Below, piece after piece: positions 33,976-41,191 of a DNA stretch of 56,404 nucleotides. The translations under genes were made by a program, and so were the position numbers. The DNA comes from CAG-791 sp963655255. Lineage in GTDB: Bacteria; Bacillota; Clostridia; Lachnospirales; Lachnospiraceae. Position 1 is the stretch's first letter. Each line of letters begins with the position of its first letter. The stretch is taken from positions 1 through 56,404 of the forward strand of contig CAVKEB010000014.1 of NCBI GenBank assembly GCA_963655255.1, read 5' to 3'. The notes beneath the pieces are model-generated. The model did not search any database, had not been told where the DNA came from, and saw nothing but the letters and a program-made list of their open reading frames with translations.

Positions 33976-36816
33976 TAACTGCCGAATGGCAATGCTTCCG
34001 ATCTCCATGCCGCTTTCCCCGAAGAAGAGTTTCACCTGAAAGGCGTTGACAACCACGGAATCCGGGAGCTGAATGTCGATTTCCTGCCATTCCCTGTCTT
34101 TTCCCGACAGAGAAACCGTTCCTGCCAGGAAACGGTCCTTGTAAACCGTCACCGGAATCTGGGCAAGCTCCGGCGTGCCCGCCGAGGCCCGGACCTTCAT
34201 CTGAAGATGATAGTGTTTCTCCTTGACATCGTCATGGTAGGTCCCGTCCGCCATCTCATTGATGCTCACTTCCAGGACGCAGGTATTCCCTCTTTTGGTG
34301 TCCACGAGGGAAGGATCCAGCTCTCCGCTCTCCGGCACCGGGACGGCATTGCCCGCCATACCAGCAAGCTCCGCGGCGTCCAGGCTCTTCTCCAGTTCGG
34401 CATCCAGCACGGTCCGGATGCCGCGCTTTCTCAGCATCGCCGGAGTATTCAGAAGGAAACGACAGATGTTCATGGCACTCTGCTGCAACTCCCCTCTTGC
34501 AAGGCTCCCGTCCGAAAGAGCGGCCAGAGAATTGTCTCCCATGGCATTCCCTTCCGCATCCGCGGTCACCATATACAGATCATTCTGCGCACGGATCATT
34601 GCCGCCGTATCGGTCTGGGAGGCCTCCTCCATCGAACCGACCCTCGCCCACCAGTCCGTCATCACGATGCCGTCAAATCCCCAGTCCTTCCGCAGAATCG
34701 TTGTCAGAAGGTCGTAGCTGCTCGCGTTACGTTCTCCGTTCAGCGGATTGTAGGTCGTCATCACCGAGCGGGCATGTCCCTCCCGCACCGCGATTTCAAA
34801 GCCCCTGAGGTAGATCTCCCGAAGCGCTCTTGCCGACACCACGGCCTCAATCTCATTGCGCTCCGATTCCTGATTGTTGCAGGCAAAATGTTTGATGGTC
34901 CCCGTCGTCCCGTAGCGTGCCATGCCCTTTAACTGGGCACTGGCCATCCTGCCGGTAAGAAGCGGATCTTCGGAAAAATATTCAAAGTTCCGTCCGTTCA
35001 GCGGATGACGGTGAAGATTCATTCCGGGTCCCAGGAGTGTTTCAATCCGGTCTCTGCGAAGTTCCATTCCCTCCCAAGCATAGAGTTCCTCCAGAAGAGG
35101 CAGGTTGAACGTTGACGCCAGCGCTGTCCCGCACGGCATTGCGAATGCAATCGTTCCGCTGTCCATCCGGATTCCGCTCGGTCCGTCCGCACAGCACCCC
35201 GTCGGGATGCCGAGCTCCTCCAGATGTCTTGTCACACCGCCGAAGGCTCCCGCCGTACCCGGCGTCACCTTCGGTGAGCACATCCCTTCTCCGCGGACAA
35301 TGGCACACAGATCCTCATCCGAAAGCTGTGCCACAAAGTCGCGAAGCTCTGCCTTTCCTTCCGCGACATCCGTCAGAAGAATTCCGCGATCCCCTGTAAC
35401 CGGGATTTCCTCCGGGATTCTCTCCTCCCGGCGCTTTTCGGGGGTCACCGTGCGGACCGGTACATCTTCCGTCTCTTTGGTGAAAATCTCCTCCCGAACC
35501 GGCTCCATTTCGAAGGAATCCGGATCCGGCTCCGTAATCTTCACTTCCATCGCCGGGCGAAGCCTGCGGAATGCGGTTTCCGGGGCCAGTGCCTCTTCGC
35601 ACTGCTTCACCACAAAGGTCTCCGCAATCCGGAGCGCTCCGGCTCTTCTTGTGCTTCGCACATCCGTGCCGGCATAGAAGGTATATTCTCCGGCCTCCAT
35701 CACCCAGGCATTCGGATGGCCGGTTGCACCGCTGTCATCAAAGGAAGCAAGACTTTCCAGCGGAATATGCAGAAGAAGTCTCTCGCTCTCGTCGGGCCGG
35801 AGATTTTTCGTCTTTGCAAAGGAAACCAGCTGTCTTGCGGGCTGGCCGAGTTTTCCCTGCGGCTTCTCCAGATAAACCTGAACGACCTCCTTACCGCAGG
35901 TACTCCCGATGTTGACAACCCTCGCGGCGGCAAGAATCTCCCGCTCCGCCGCCTTCAGGGCAATGCTCATGGCAAAATCCGTATAGGAAAGCCCGAAGCC
36001 GAACGGATAGCGCACGCGGTCTCTGGCAAAGGTCTCAAAATAGCGGTAGCCGACGTAGATATCTTCCGCATAGAAGTTCCGCTTCGTCCCGCCGTAGTTC
36101 TCTCCCGCCGGATAATCCGAAAGGTCACGGGCAATTGTGTCCGGAAGCTTGCCGCACGGAGAAACTCTCCCCGTCAGAACATCCAGCACGCCGTTTCCGC
36201 CCTCCTGACCGCCCTGCCATACATACAGGACCGCAGCGGGAGAAAATTCATCCACCCAGTTCATGTCCATGATGTTGCCGACATTCAGGAGAACAATCGT
36301 GCGTGAAAAGGCTCCGCAGACCTTCCGGAGAAGCTCCCGCTCGTTCCCGGTCAGAAACCAGCTTCCCTCTGCGGCGCTGTTGTCCTTGTCCTCTCCGGCC
36401 GTCCGTCCGATCAGAATCAGTGCAGCGTCATTCCGCTCTGCCGCCCCGGCAACCAGTTCCTCCGGCAGTTCCATCTCTTCCTGAAACCAGGGCTCCTGTG
36501 CCCAGCCGGTTCCCGCGTCAAAGGGATGATCCTTCAGCCACTCCTCATAGGCTCCCAGAACCTCCTCATCCAGCTGCAGTGACTCCTCGCTGCGCAGGGC
36601 ATCCAGAATTCCCGTGACATATTCGGTATTCACCATTCCGCCGGATCCGGTTCCGCTCTTGTAGTAATTGAACTGATTCCGCCCGAAAACAGCAATTTTC
36701 TCTCCTGCCCGCAGCGGCAGTGCTTCCTTTTCATTGCGAAGAAGAACGCAGCTCTCCGCAGCTGCCTGTCTCGCGGCCGAGGCATAGCTTCTTAAATCAA
36801 ACCGGTTTTTACTCAT
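33973..36816 (-). CDS. Glycoside hydrolase family 3 enzyme with swapped domain order
   Basis: A 947-residue beta-glycosidase. The usual GH3 order is reversed: the alpha/beta sandwich (GH3_C, from about residue 10) comes first, then a fibronectin-III-like domain, a charged linker, and then the (beta/alpha)8 barrel with KHFACNNQE and the nucleophile Asp in GIVMTDWW. A further C-terminal beta domain follows. This arrangement is known in Butyrivibrio and Ruminococcus beta-glucosidases. No signal peptide, so it is intracellular. ATG 36816 follows GTGAGGTATAAA. It interrupts the common rpsR-to-gdpP neighbourhood. Confidence 0.9.
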   Translation of the reverse strand: MSKNRFDLRSYASAARQAAAESCVLLRNEKEALPLRAGEKIAVFGRNQFNYYKSGTGSGGMVNTEYVTGILDALRSEESLQLDEEVLGAYEEWLKDHPFDAGTGWAQEPWFQEEMELPEELVAGAAERNDAALILIGRTAGEDKDNSAAEGSWFLTGNERELLRKVCGAFSRTIVLLNVGNIMDMNWVDEFSPAAVLYVWQGGQEGGNGVLDVLTGRVSPCGKLPDTIARDLSDYPAGENYGGTKRNFYAEDIYVGYRYFETFARDRVRYPFGFGLSYTDFAMSIALKAAEREILAAARVVNIGSTCGKEVVQVYLEKPQGKLGQPARQLVSFAKTKNLRPDESERLLLHIPLESLASFDDSGATGHPNAWVMEAGEYTFYAGTDVRSTRRAGALRIAETFVVKQCEEALAPETAFRRLRPAMEVKITEPDPDSFEMEPVREEIFTKETEDVPVRTVTPEKRREERIPEEIPVTGDRGILLTDVAEGKAELRDFVAQLSDEDLCAIVRGEGMCSPKVTPGTAGAFGGVTRHLEELGIPTGCCADGPSGIRMDSGTIAFAMPCGTALASTFNLPLLEELYAWEGMELRRDRIETLLGPGMNLHRHPLNGRNFEYFSEDPLLTGRMASAQLKGMARYGTTGTIKHFACNNQESERNEIEAVVSARALREIYLRGFEIAVREGHARSVMTTYNPLNGERNASSYDLLTTILRKDWGFDGIVMTDWWARVGSMEEASQTDTAAMIRAQNDLYMVTADAEGNAMGDNSLAALSDGSLARGELQQSAMNICRFLLNTPAMLRKRGIRTVLDAELEKSLDAAELAGMAGNAVPVPESGELDPSLVDTKRGNTCVLEVSINEMADGTYHDDVKEKHYHLQMKVRASAGTPELAQIPVTVYKDRFLAGTVSLSGKDREWQEIDIQLPDSVVVNAFQVKLFFGESGMEIGSIAIRQL

Positions 36817-36866
36817 TTTATACCTCACGTATCGCATTTCTGTGTGGTTTCTGTAACTGTCTGCCC

Positions 36867-36878
36867 GGAAACGTTTCC
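36867..36878. promoter_or_regulatory. Palindromic operator upstream of the GH3 gene
   Basis: GGAAACGTTTCC is a perfect 12-bp palindrome with a central CG, the usual form of LacI/GalR-family sites. It lies 51 bp before the GH3 start and just beyond the rpsR terminator. A sugar-responsive repressor is the likely reader; none is encoded in this window. Confidence 0.5.
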
Positions 36879-36895
36879 CTGCGGGCCGGGGTAGC

Positions 36896-36926
36896 AAAAA
36901 GGCTCCTGTCCTTTCGGACAGGAGCC
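36896..36926 (-). terminator. Terminator of rpsF-ssb-rpsR
   Basis: Perfect 11-bp stem GGCTCCTGTCC/GGACAGGAGCC (36901-36926) over TTTC, followed on the minus strand by five U residues. It lies 25 nt after rpsR. Confidence 0.92.
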
Positions 36927-36950
36927 CATATCCTTCAGGTCCGTTCAGAA

Positions 36951-37211
36951 TTACTTCTCGACGTAAGGAAGGATTGCAAGGTGACGTGCTCTCTTGATCG
37001 CAACCGTCAGTTCGCGCTGATGCGTTGCGCAGGTACCGGTAATTCTTCTGGGAAGGATCTTTCCTCCCTCGGAGATGTACTTGCGCAGCTTTGCTGCATC
37101 CTTGTAATCAATGGTATTGTCTTTTCCGCAGAATACGCAGACCTTTTTCTTTCTATGGAATGTCCCTCTGCGCTTGAAAGGCTTGCTGCCTGCAGTCTTA
37201 GTAAAAGCCAT
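36951..37211 (-). CDS. rpsR: 30S ribosomal protein S18
   Basis: An 86-residue S18 with the N-terminal Cys pair CVFCGKD and the core DAAKLRKYISEGGKILPRR, ARHLAILPY. Starts at ATG 37211 (MAFTKT) after GGAGG. Binds S6 in the 30S platform, and the S6:S18 complex regulates this operon in other bacteria. Confidence 0.97.
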   Translation of the reverse strand: MAFTKTAGSKPFKRRGTFHRKKKVCVFCGKDNTIDYKDAAKLRKYISEGGKILPRRITGTCATHQRELTVAIKRARHLAILPYVEK

Positions 37212-37286
37212 AATTTCCTCCAATCTCATCCGGGGTCCTGCACCGGATCCACCATAGCCACGACTCGTTCGAATGGAAGGCGTCAG

Positions 37287-37778
37287 TTAGTTAAACGGAA
37301 GCTCTTCGTCAATGCCGTCCGGGATGTTCATAAATCCGTCAATCGCACTGGAAGAGGATGCTGCATCATTGGCGCGTGCTACCGGAGCAGGAGCGCTTCC
37401 ATTGTCCGCACCCGGGTAGCTGCTGTAATCAGGTCCCGCCGTCTGAGCATTTCTGCTCTCCGCGAACTCCTGATCATCCACAACCACATCCGTTGTGTAG
37501 ACCTTGGTTCCGTCCTGTCTGGTATAGCTTCCGGTCTGAATCCGGCCGGAAACACAAATCTTGGTTCCCTTGTGCAGGTACTTCTCCGCGAATTCTCCCG
37601 CCTTGCCGAAGGCAACGCAGGAAATGAAATCTGCGGTCTGCTGATCGCCCTGATTGCTGCGTCCGCGTCTTCTGTCCACCGCAAGCGTATATCTCGCGAT
37701 TGCCATGGACTGATCCCCCTGTGAATATCTCACGTCAGGATCTCTCGTTAAACGTCCCATAAGAACAACTCTGTTCAT
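37287..37778 (-). CDS. ssb: Single-stranded DNA-binding protein
   Basis: A 163-residue SSB: an OB fold over about residues 1-105 (MNRVVLMGRLTRDPDVRYS), a Ser/Ala/Gly/Pro-rich linker and the conserved acidic tip DEELPFN that recruits replication and repair proteins. Between rpsF and rpsR, the standard order. Confidence 0.97.
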   Translation of the reverse strand: MNRVVLMGRLTRDPDVRYSQGDQSMAIARYTLAVDRRRGRSNQGDQQTADFISCVAFGKAGEFAEKYLHKGTKICVSGRIQTGSYTRQDGTKVYTTDVVVDDQEFAESRNAQTAGPDYSSYPGADNGSAPAPVARANDAASSSSAIDGFMNIPDGIDEELPFN

Positions 37779-37795
37779 ACTGCCTCTGCTTTCTG

Positions 37796-38086
37796 TTAAG
37801 CTTCGTTCTGTTTAACGCACAGATATCTGATGACATTGTCCATAATGCGCATACGCTGCTCGATCTCTGCGATAGCGGAACCCTCGGCATCGAAATGAAT
37901 GAAGGTGTAGTATCCCTCGTTCATCTTCTGGATCTCATAAGCCAGTCTCTTCTTGCCCCAGTCATCAACACCGGTGATGGTGCCTCCGAACTTCTCGACA
38001 AGTGCCTTGCAGTTATCGATCACTGCAGTTCTCGCCTCATCATCAATCTGCGCATTCACAACAACGGCTAACTCGTATTTGCTCAT
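37796..38086 (-). CDS. rpsF: 30S ribosomal protein S6
   Basis: A 96-residue S6 with a ferredoxin-like fold (MSKYELAVVVNAQIDDEART, then GKKRLAYEIQKMNEGYYTF). ATG 38086 follows AGGAGGTACAGCAC; upstream in-frame codons to 38173 belong to the leader. First gene of the operon. Confidence 0.97.
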   Translation of the reverse strand: MSKYELAVVVNAQIDDEARTAVIDNCKALVEKFGGTITGVDDWGKKRLAYEIQKMNEGYYTFIHFDAEGSAIAEIEQRMRIMDNVIRYLCVKQNEA

Positions 38087-38100
38087 GTGCTGTACCTCCT

Positions 38101-38138
38101 TCTGGTCTCCGGCTCTTACCTCTGTCCGGTAAGAACAA
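38101..38138 (-). promoter_or_regulatory. Possible S6:S18 autoregulatory leader of rpsF
   Basis: Minus strand: TCTTACC (38128-38134 complement) pairs with GGTAAGA (38114-38120 complement) over GGACAGA, followed by GCCGG and the AGGAGG site. Leaders bound by S6:S18 in other bacteria carry an exposed CCG imitating 16S helix 22; two CCG words occur here. Structure match by eye only. Confidence 0.4.
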
Positions 38139-38213
38139 GGATTGATAATAGCTGCTGTCCGTCTCCCGCCCAACGGGCAGAATCCGAACCGGGATGAATT
38201 CCCACGGAATAAT

Positions 38214-38243
38214 ATAGTACCATGAGTTTCTGCCGGATGGCAA
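38214..38243 (-). promoter_or_regulatory. Putative promoter of rpsF-ssb-rpsR
   Basis: Minus strand: TTGCCA (38238-38243) and TACTAT (38214-38219) with an 18-bp spacer. Transcription would start near 38207, giving a leader of about 120 nt. Confidence 0.5.
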
Positions 38244-38253
38244 GCGTTTTTTC

Positions 38254-39003
38254 TCAGTCAAGACTGCCGAACACTTCGCCGATCGGAGCGCTGATCACAA
38301 GATCCGCCTGCGCATCCCGCGAGGTCGCGCTCTTGTTGACCAGAACCAGCTTGTTCCCGCGATAGTAATCAATCAGACCCGCCGCCGGATACACAACCAG
38401 GCTGGTTCCGCCGATGATCAGGACATCCGCGTGCGCAATCGCCTCCACCGACCGGTTCAGGATTTCCGAATTCAGTCCTTCCTCGTACAGAACGACATCC
38501 GGCTTCACTCTCCCGTCGCACTTCGGGCACACCGGGATCTCTCCCTTCCCACAGTGTTCCAGCATAAAATCCACGCCGTAAAATTCGCCGCACTCCTCGC
38601 AGTAGTTCCGCAGAACGCTCCCGTGAAGTTCGAGCACGTTCCTGCTGCCCGCGGCCTGATGAAGCCCGTCGATATTCTGAGTGATCACCGCCTTCAGTTT
38701 TCCCTGTCGTTCCCATTCCGCGAGCTTTTTGTGTGCCTTGTTCGGCTGCGCATTTCGTCCGGGAAGGAGAATCTTCTCATAATAAAATCGGAAAAATTCC
38801 TTCGGGTGCTCATTGTAGAAAGTATGGCTCAGAATGGTCTCCGGCGGATAATCGTACTTCTGATGATACAGACCGTCCACACTGCGGAAATCCGGAATTC
38901 CACTTTCTGTGGACACACCGGCGCCCCCGAAAAATACAACATTGTCCGAATTCCGGATCAGTTCATTCAGTTTTGCTGTTTTTTCTTTTTCATCCATGCT
39001 CAT
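38254..39003 (-). CDS. NAD-dependent protein deacylase (sirtuin)
   Basis: A 249-residue Sir2-family enzyme removing acyl groups from lysines with NAD+. The motifs are GAGVSTESGIPDFR, TQNIDGLH, the catalytic His in LELHGS, four zinc Cys (CEEC and CPKC) and GTSLVVYPAAGL. ATG 39003 overlaps the stop of the upstream HdeD-like gene by 4 nt, so translation is coupled; ATG 38997 has the better Shine-Dalgarno spacing. A longer in-frame extension to 39570 is out-of-family and antisense-like. Confidence 0.93.
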   Translation of the reverse strand: MSMDEKEKTAKLNELIRNSDNVVFFGGAGVSTESGIPDFRSVDGLYHQKYDYPPETILSHTFYNEHPKEFFRFYYEKILLPGRNAQPNKAHKKLAEWERQGKLKAVITQNIDGLHQAAGSRNVLELHGSVLRNYCEECGEFYGVDFMLEHCGKGEIPVCPKCDGRVKPDVVLYEEGLNSEILNRSVEAIAHADVLIIGGTSLVVYPAAGLIDYYRGNKLVLVNKSATSRDAQADLVISAPIGEVFGSLD

Positions 39004-39479
39004 TTCCCCACGAACAAAATGCCGTAGTAGATCAGAACGATTCCGAGAACTACGGTCAGGAGTTTCACGGACGTAAGCGGATGGAACATCAGGATCAGAC
39101 CGACCACCAGAGTAATGGTTCCTCCGATGATTTTCATCGTCGCCAGTGTCCCGAAGGAACGTCTCGCAATGACACTGACCAGCAGTCCGATTCCCGCCGC
39201 CGAGAGTGCGAGCCCGATGACAACCGGAAGAATCGAAATCACAATCTCCGGACGCGTGATGAAGACAAGACCCACAATCGCACTGACGGCACCGCCTGCC
39301 GTTCCCGCAGGAGAACGGCTTCCCGTCATCCCCAGGATAATCTCGACCGCACCGCCGACCAAAAGGCACCAGCCAAGGATGCTGCAGACGGACAGAACCG
39401 TCGCGCCCGGCCACAACAGAAGAATCACGCCAATCACCAGCATCAGAATGCCGGTTGTTTTTCCACCTTTTTGAAACAT
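39000..39479 (-). CDS. HdeD/DUF308-family membrane protein
   Basis: A 159-residue protein of about six short membrane helices in pairs, rich in Gly, Ile and Val, with the DUF308 pattern (GVILLLWPGATVLSVCSILG repeated as LVGLILMFHPLTSVKLLTVV). HdeD relatives are linked to acid resistance in enterobacteria; function here is unknown. Its ribosome site is the tail of family R copy B, and it overlaps the sirtuin gene by 4 nt. Confidence 0.85.
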   Translation of the reverse strand: MFQKGGKTTGILMLVIGVILLLWPGATVLSVCSILGWCLLVGGAVEIILGMTGSRSPAGTAGGAVSAIVGLVFITRPEIVISILPVVIGLALSAAGIGLLVSVIARRSFGTLATMKIIGGTITLVVGLILMFHPLTSVKLLTVVLGIVLIYYGILFVGK

Positions 39480-39486
39480 ATTTATA

Positions 39487-39659
39487 CCTCACTGAGGCAA
39501 AATCCACGATACCAGAGAAAATTTCGCGAAGGCGAATTCTCTCTATGTACAGAGTGCAGCCAAGCGGCACTCCAAGCAGAAGAAGATGTCATCAGACATC
39601 TTCGAGTGCAGCGGTTTTGCCGAATGTGGCAGCCGGTGCGTCAGCACCGATGCTGCTCC
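39487..39659 (-). repeat. Family R leader repeat, copy B (long)
   Basis: The longest copy, filling the whole gap between the mutarotase stop and the HdeD-like start. Towards the gene: CAGCATCGGTGCTGACGCAC, GGCTGCCACATTCGGCAAAA, the hairpin GAAGATGTC/GACATCTTC (39582-39603), two extra hairpins (GAGTGC/GCACTC and GAGA-AATT-CGC with its complement, 39525-39572), then TTTTGCC and CCTCAGTGAGG (39487-39497). Its first 45 or so bases are identical to copy E. Confidence 0.9.
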
Positions 39660-39660
39660 G

Positions 39661-40545
39661 TTATGACAAAGAGATGCTCCACGTGTTGCAGTATGCCTCA
39701 TCTGCGGGGAGACGGATCAGATCGCTCCGGCAGGCAAAATCCTCTACGATTCCCTCACGGGAAGGAAGCGTCACCCACGGCTCCACGCACAGGAACGGCG
39801 CTGTGGTCTTGACCGTATGCCACAGGCCCAGATACGGCATCTGCGGGAAGTGGAAGGTAACGCTTCTCGTTCCGCAGTCCGAAGCAAGACGCACCGTATC
39901 TCCCATATGTTCCAGTACAACTGCATCATCATCAAACAGATCGTGATGAAGCGGGATCTTTTTCCCGTCGATCAGCGGATAGTGGTCACGCCGTGTTTCA
40001 ACAAGGACCTTGTCCGAGAACGCCACGCGGTCCGGCTCGCAGGCATCCTGAAACTCCAGATAATAATCCTCAAAGGTCAGACCGTCTTCCAGCGGGACAT
40101 TAAATCCGGGATGTGCTCCCAGACCGAAATACATCATTTCATCCGAGAAATTCTGCACACGGTATGTGATGTCGATTCTGCTTCCGATAAGCTCGTAGGC
40201 AACCCGGAATTCGAAATGGAATGGATAAATCTCATACGTTTCATCCGTGTCCGTCAGCTCGAAGACGATCCGGTTGTCCTCCAGTTCCACGAGATCAAAC
40301 ATTGCCTCCTGGCAGAAGCCGTGAATCGTCATGGGATATTCCCTGCCGTGAAGCTTGTATTTTCCATCCGTAAAGCGGCCGACGAACGGGAACAGTACCG
40401 GCGAGTGCCGTTTCCACAGTTCGGGAACCCCTGCCTGCCAGAGATATTCCTTCCCATCTTTCTGTACGGAATGGAGTTCTGCTCCGCGATTCGATACCGC
40501 AATCGAAATCTCTCCATTGGAAAGTTCAAACAGTTTGTCTTCCAT
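39661..40545 (-). CDS. Aldose 1-epimerase-like (galactose mutarotase superfamily) protein
   Basis: A 294-residue beta-supersandwich protein. Family features are the start ISIAVSNRGAELHSVQKDGK, VLFPFVGRFTDGKY, the His in MTIHGF, and GLGAHPGFNVPL. It most resembles LacX-like or YeaD-like mutarotases acting on hexoses or hexose phosphates. ATG 40545 is in frame with two earlier ATGs (40551, 40554) that touch the AGGAGG. It overlaps the small upstream gene by 20 nt. Confidence 0.88.
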   Translation of the reverse strand: MEDKLFELSNGEISIAVSNRGAELHSVQKDGKEYLWQAGVPELWKRHSPVLFPFVGRFTDGKYKLHGREYPMTIHGFCQEAMFDLVELEDNRIVFELTDTDETYEIYPFHFEFRVAYELIGSRIDITYRVQNFSDEMMYFGLGAHPGFNVPLEDGLTFEDYYLEFQDACEPDRVAFSDKVLVETRRDHYPLIDGKKIPLHHDLFDDDAVVLEHMGDTVRLASDCGTRSVTFHFPQMPYLGLWHTVKTTAPFLCVEPWVTLPSREGIVEDFACRSDLIRLPADEAYCNTWSISLS

Positions 40546-40882
40546 TGTCATCATCCTCCTGATTATTGTGCTGTTTCGGCCACAGTTCGCGGTGAGCATC
40601 ATGAAATTCATTCAGATATGCCACAATTTCCTGCAGTCCCTCTTCCGTCACGGGAAAGTCCCGTTCCGTTCTTGCCTCTTTCGGTGCAGACCGGTAGGAA
40701 TCCGGTTCCGGCCAGACCGTCACATGAAGCGTTGCCTCTCCCCGCTTATCCGGCGGCGTGAAGTGAACGTTTTCCAGCGGCTGCCTTGCCACGCGAAAGC
40801 GCATTCCGCGATAGCTTCCGAAATAGGCCTCTCCGTATTCGTAATGGGTCAGCGAAAACAAATCTTTTTCTTCCAGTGCCAT
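40526..40882 (-). CDS. Small protein of unknown function (118 aa)
   Basis: A soluble protein without membrane segments or signal. It has an aromatic/Gly-rich start (LTHYEYGEAYFGSYRGMRFRV) and a charged C-terminal helix. I know no function; similar proteins occur in Clostridia, sometimes beside acetyltransferase genes. A GAGGAAGG site precedes ATG 40882, and the end overlaps the mutarotase gene by 20 nt, suggesting one transcript. Confidence 0.7.
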   Translation of the reverse strand: MALEEKDLFSLTHYEYGEAYFGSYRGMRFRVARQPLENVHFTPPDKRGEATLHVTVWPEPDSYRSAPKEARTERDFPVTEEGLQEIVAYLNEFHDAHRELWPKQHNNQEDDDNGRQTV

Positions 40883-40928
40883 GTCTGCCTTCCTCTTTTT
40901 CTTTTACCATCCTATCACATTTTGTAAT

Positions 40929-41072
40929 TGTTCAGCACCTGACGATTTTCAATGCGAATCGTCTGCCCACAGACTGATTCGCATTTGAAATCGGCAGGCG
41001 GCCAATGCGCGCAGCGCATCTGGCCGGCCGCATCTCGAATTTCCCTTACGAAAATTCGAGATGTGCCGAACA
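40929..41072. repeat. Family S copy 3: 144-nt multibranched structured element
   Basis: Closing stem TGTTCAGCAC (40929-40938) with GTGCCGAACA (41063-41072), one mismatch. Inside are three hairpins: CGATTTTCAATGCGAATC with its near-complement (40943-40993, with GTCTG/CAGAC at its tip), GGCCA-TGCGC with GCGCA-TGGCC (about 41000-41026), and a 12-bp CATCTCGAATTT/AAATTCGAGATG stem (41031-41063). The last hairpin is the family S core. In the 309-bp gap between divergent genes. Confidence 0.75.
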
Positions 41073-41090
41073 GTTATTACCTGTTTTACA

Positions 41091-41119
41091 TTGTAAGCCT
41101 GCTTCCGGCAGGATAATAT
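41091..41119 (+). promoter_or_regulatory. Putative promoter with spacer dyad for the YczE-like gene
   Basis: TTGTAA (41091-41096) and TAATAT (41114-41119) at 17 bp spacing. The spacer contains CCTGC-TTCCG-GCAGG (41098-41112), a perfect dyad that could be an operator. Confidence 0.35.
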
Positions 41120-41191
41120 GTAAGGACGGTGGTCGATGCGAAATGAAAGCACGATTGGCATAAAAGAAACGTTACAAGAGAGGGGAACACA

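Noticed and set aside
36816..36830. GTGAGGTATAAA before the GH3 start as a family R tail
   Set aside because: It matches only the Shine-Dalgarno end of copy B; the upstream TTTTGCC and hairpins are missing, so chance is likely.
37267..37274. GTTCGAAT resembling a tRNA T-loop
   Set aside because: No acceptor, D or anticodon arms can be formed around it in the short rpsR-ssb gap.
39004..39570. N-terminal extension of the sirtuin reading frame
   Set aside because: It runs through the HdeD-like gene in another frame, is unlike any Sir2 N-terminus, and the true start overlaps the HdeD stop by 4 nt.
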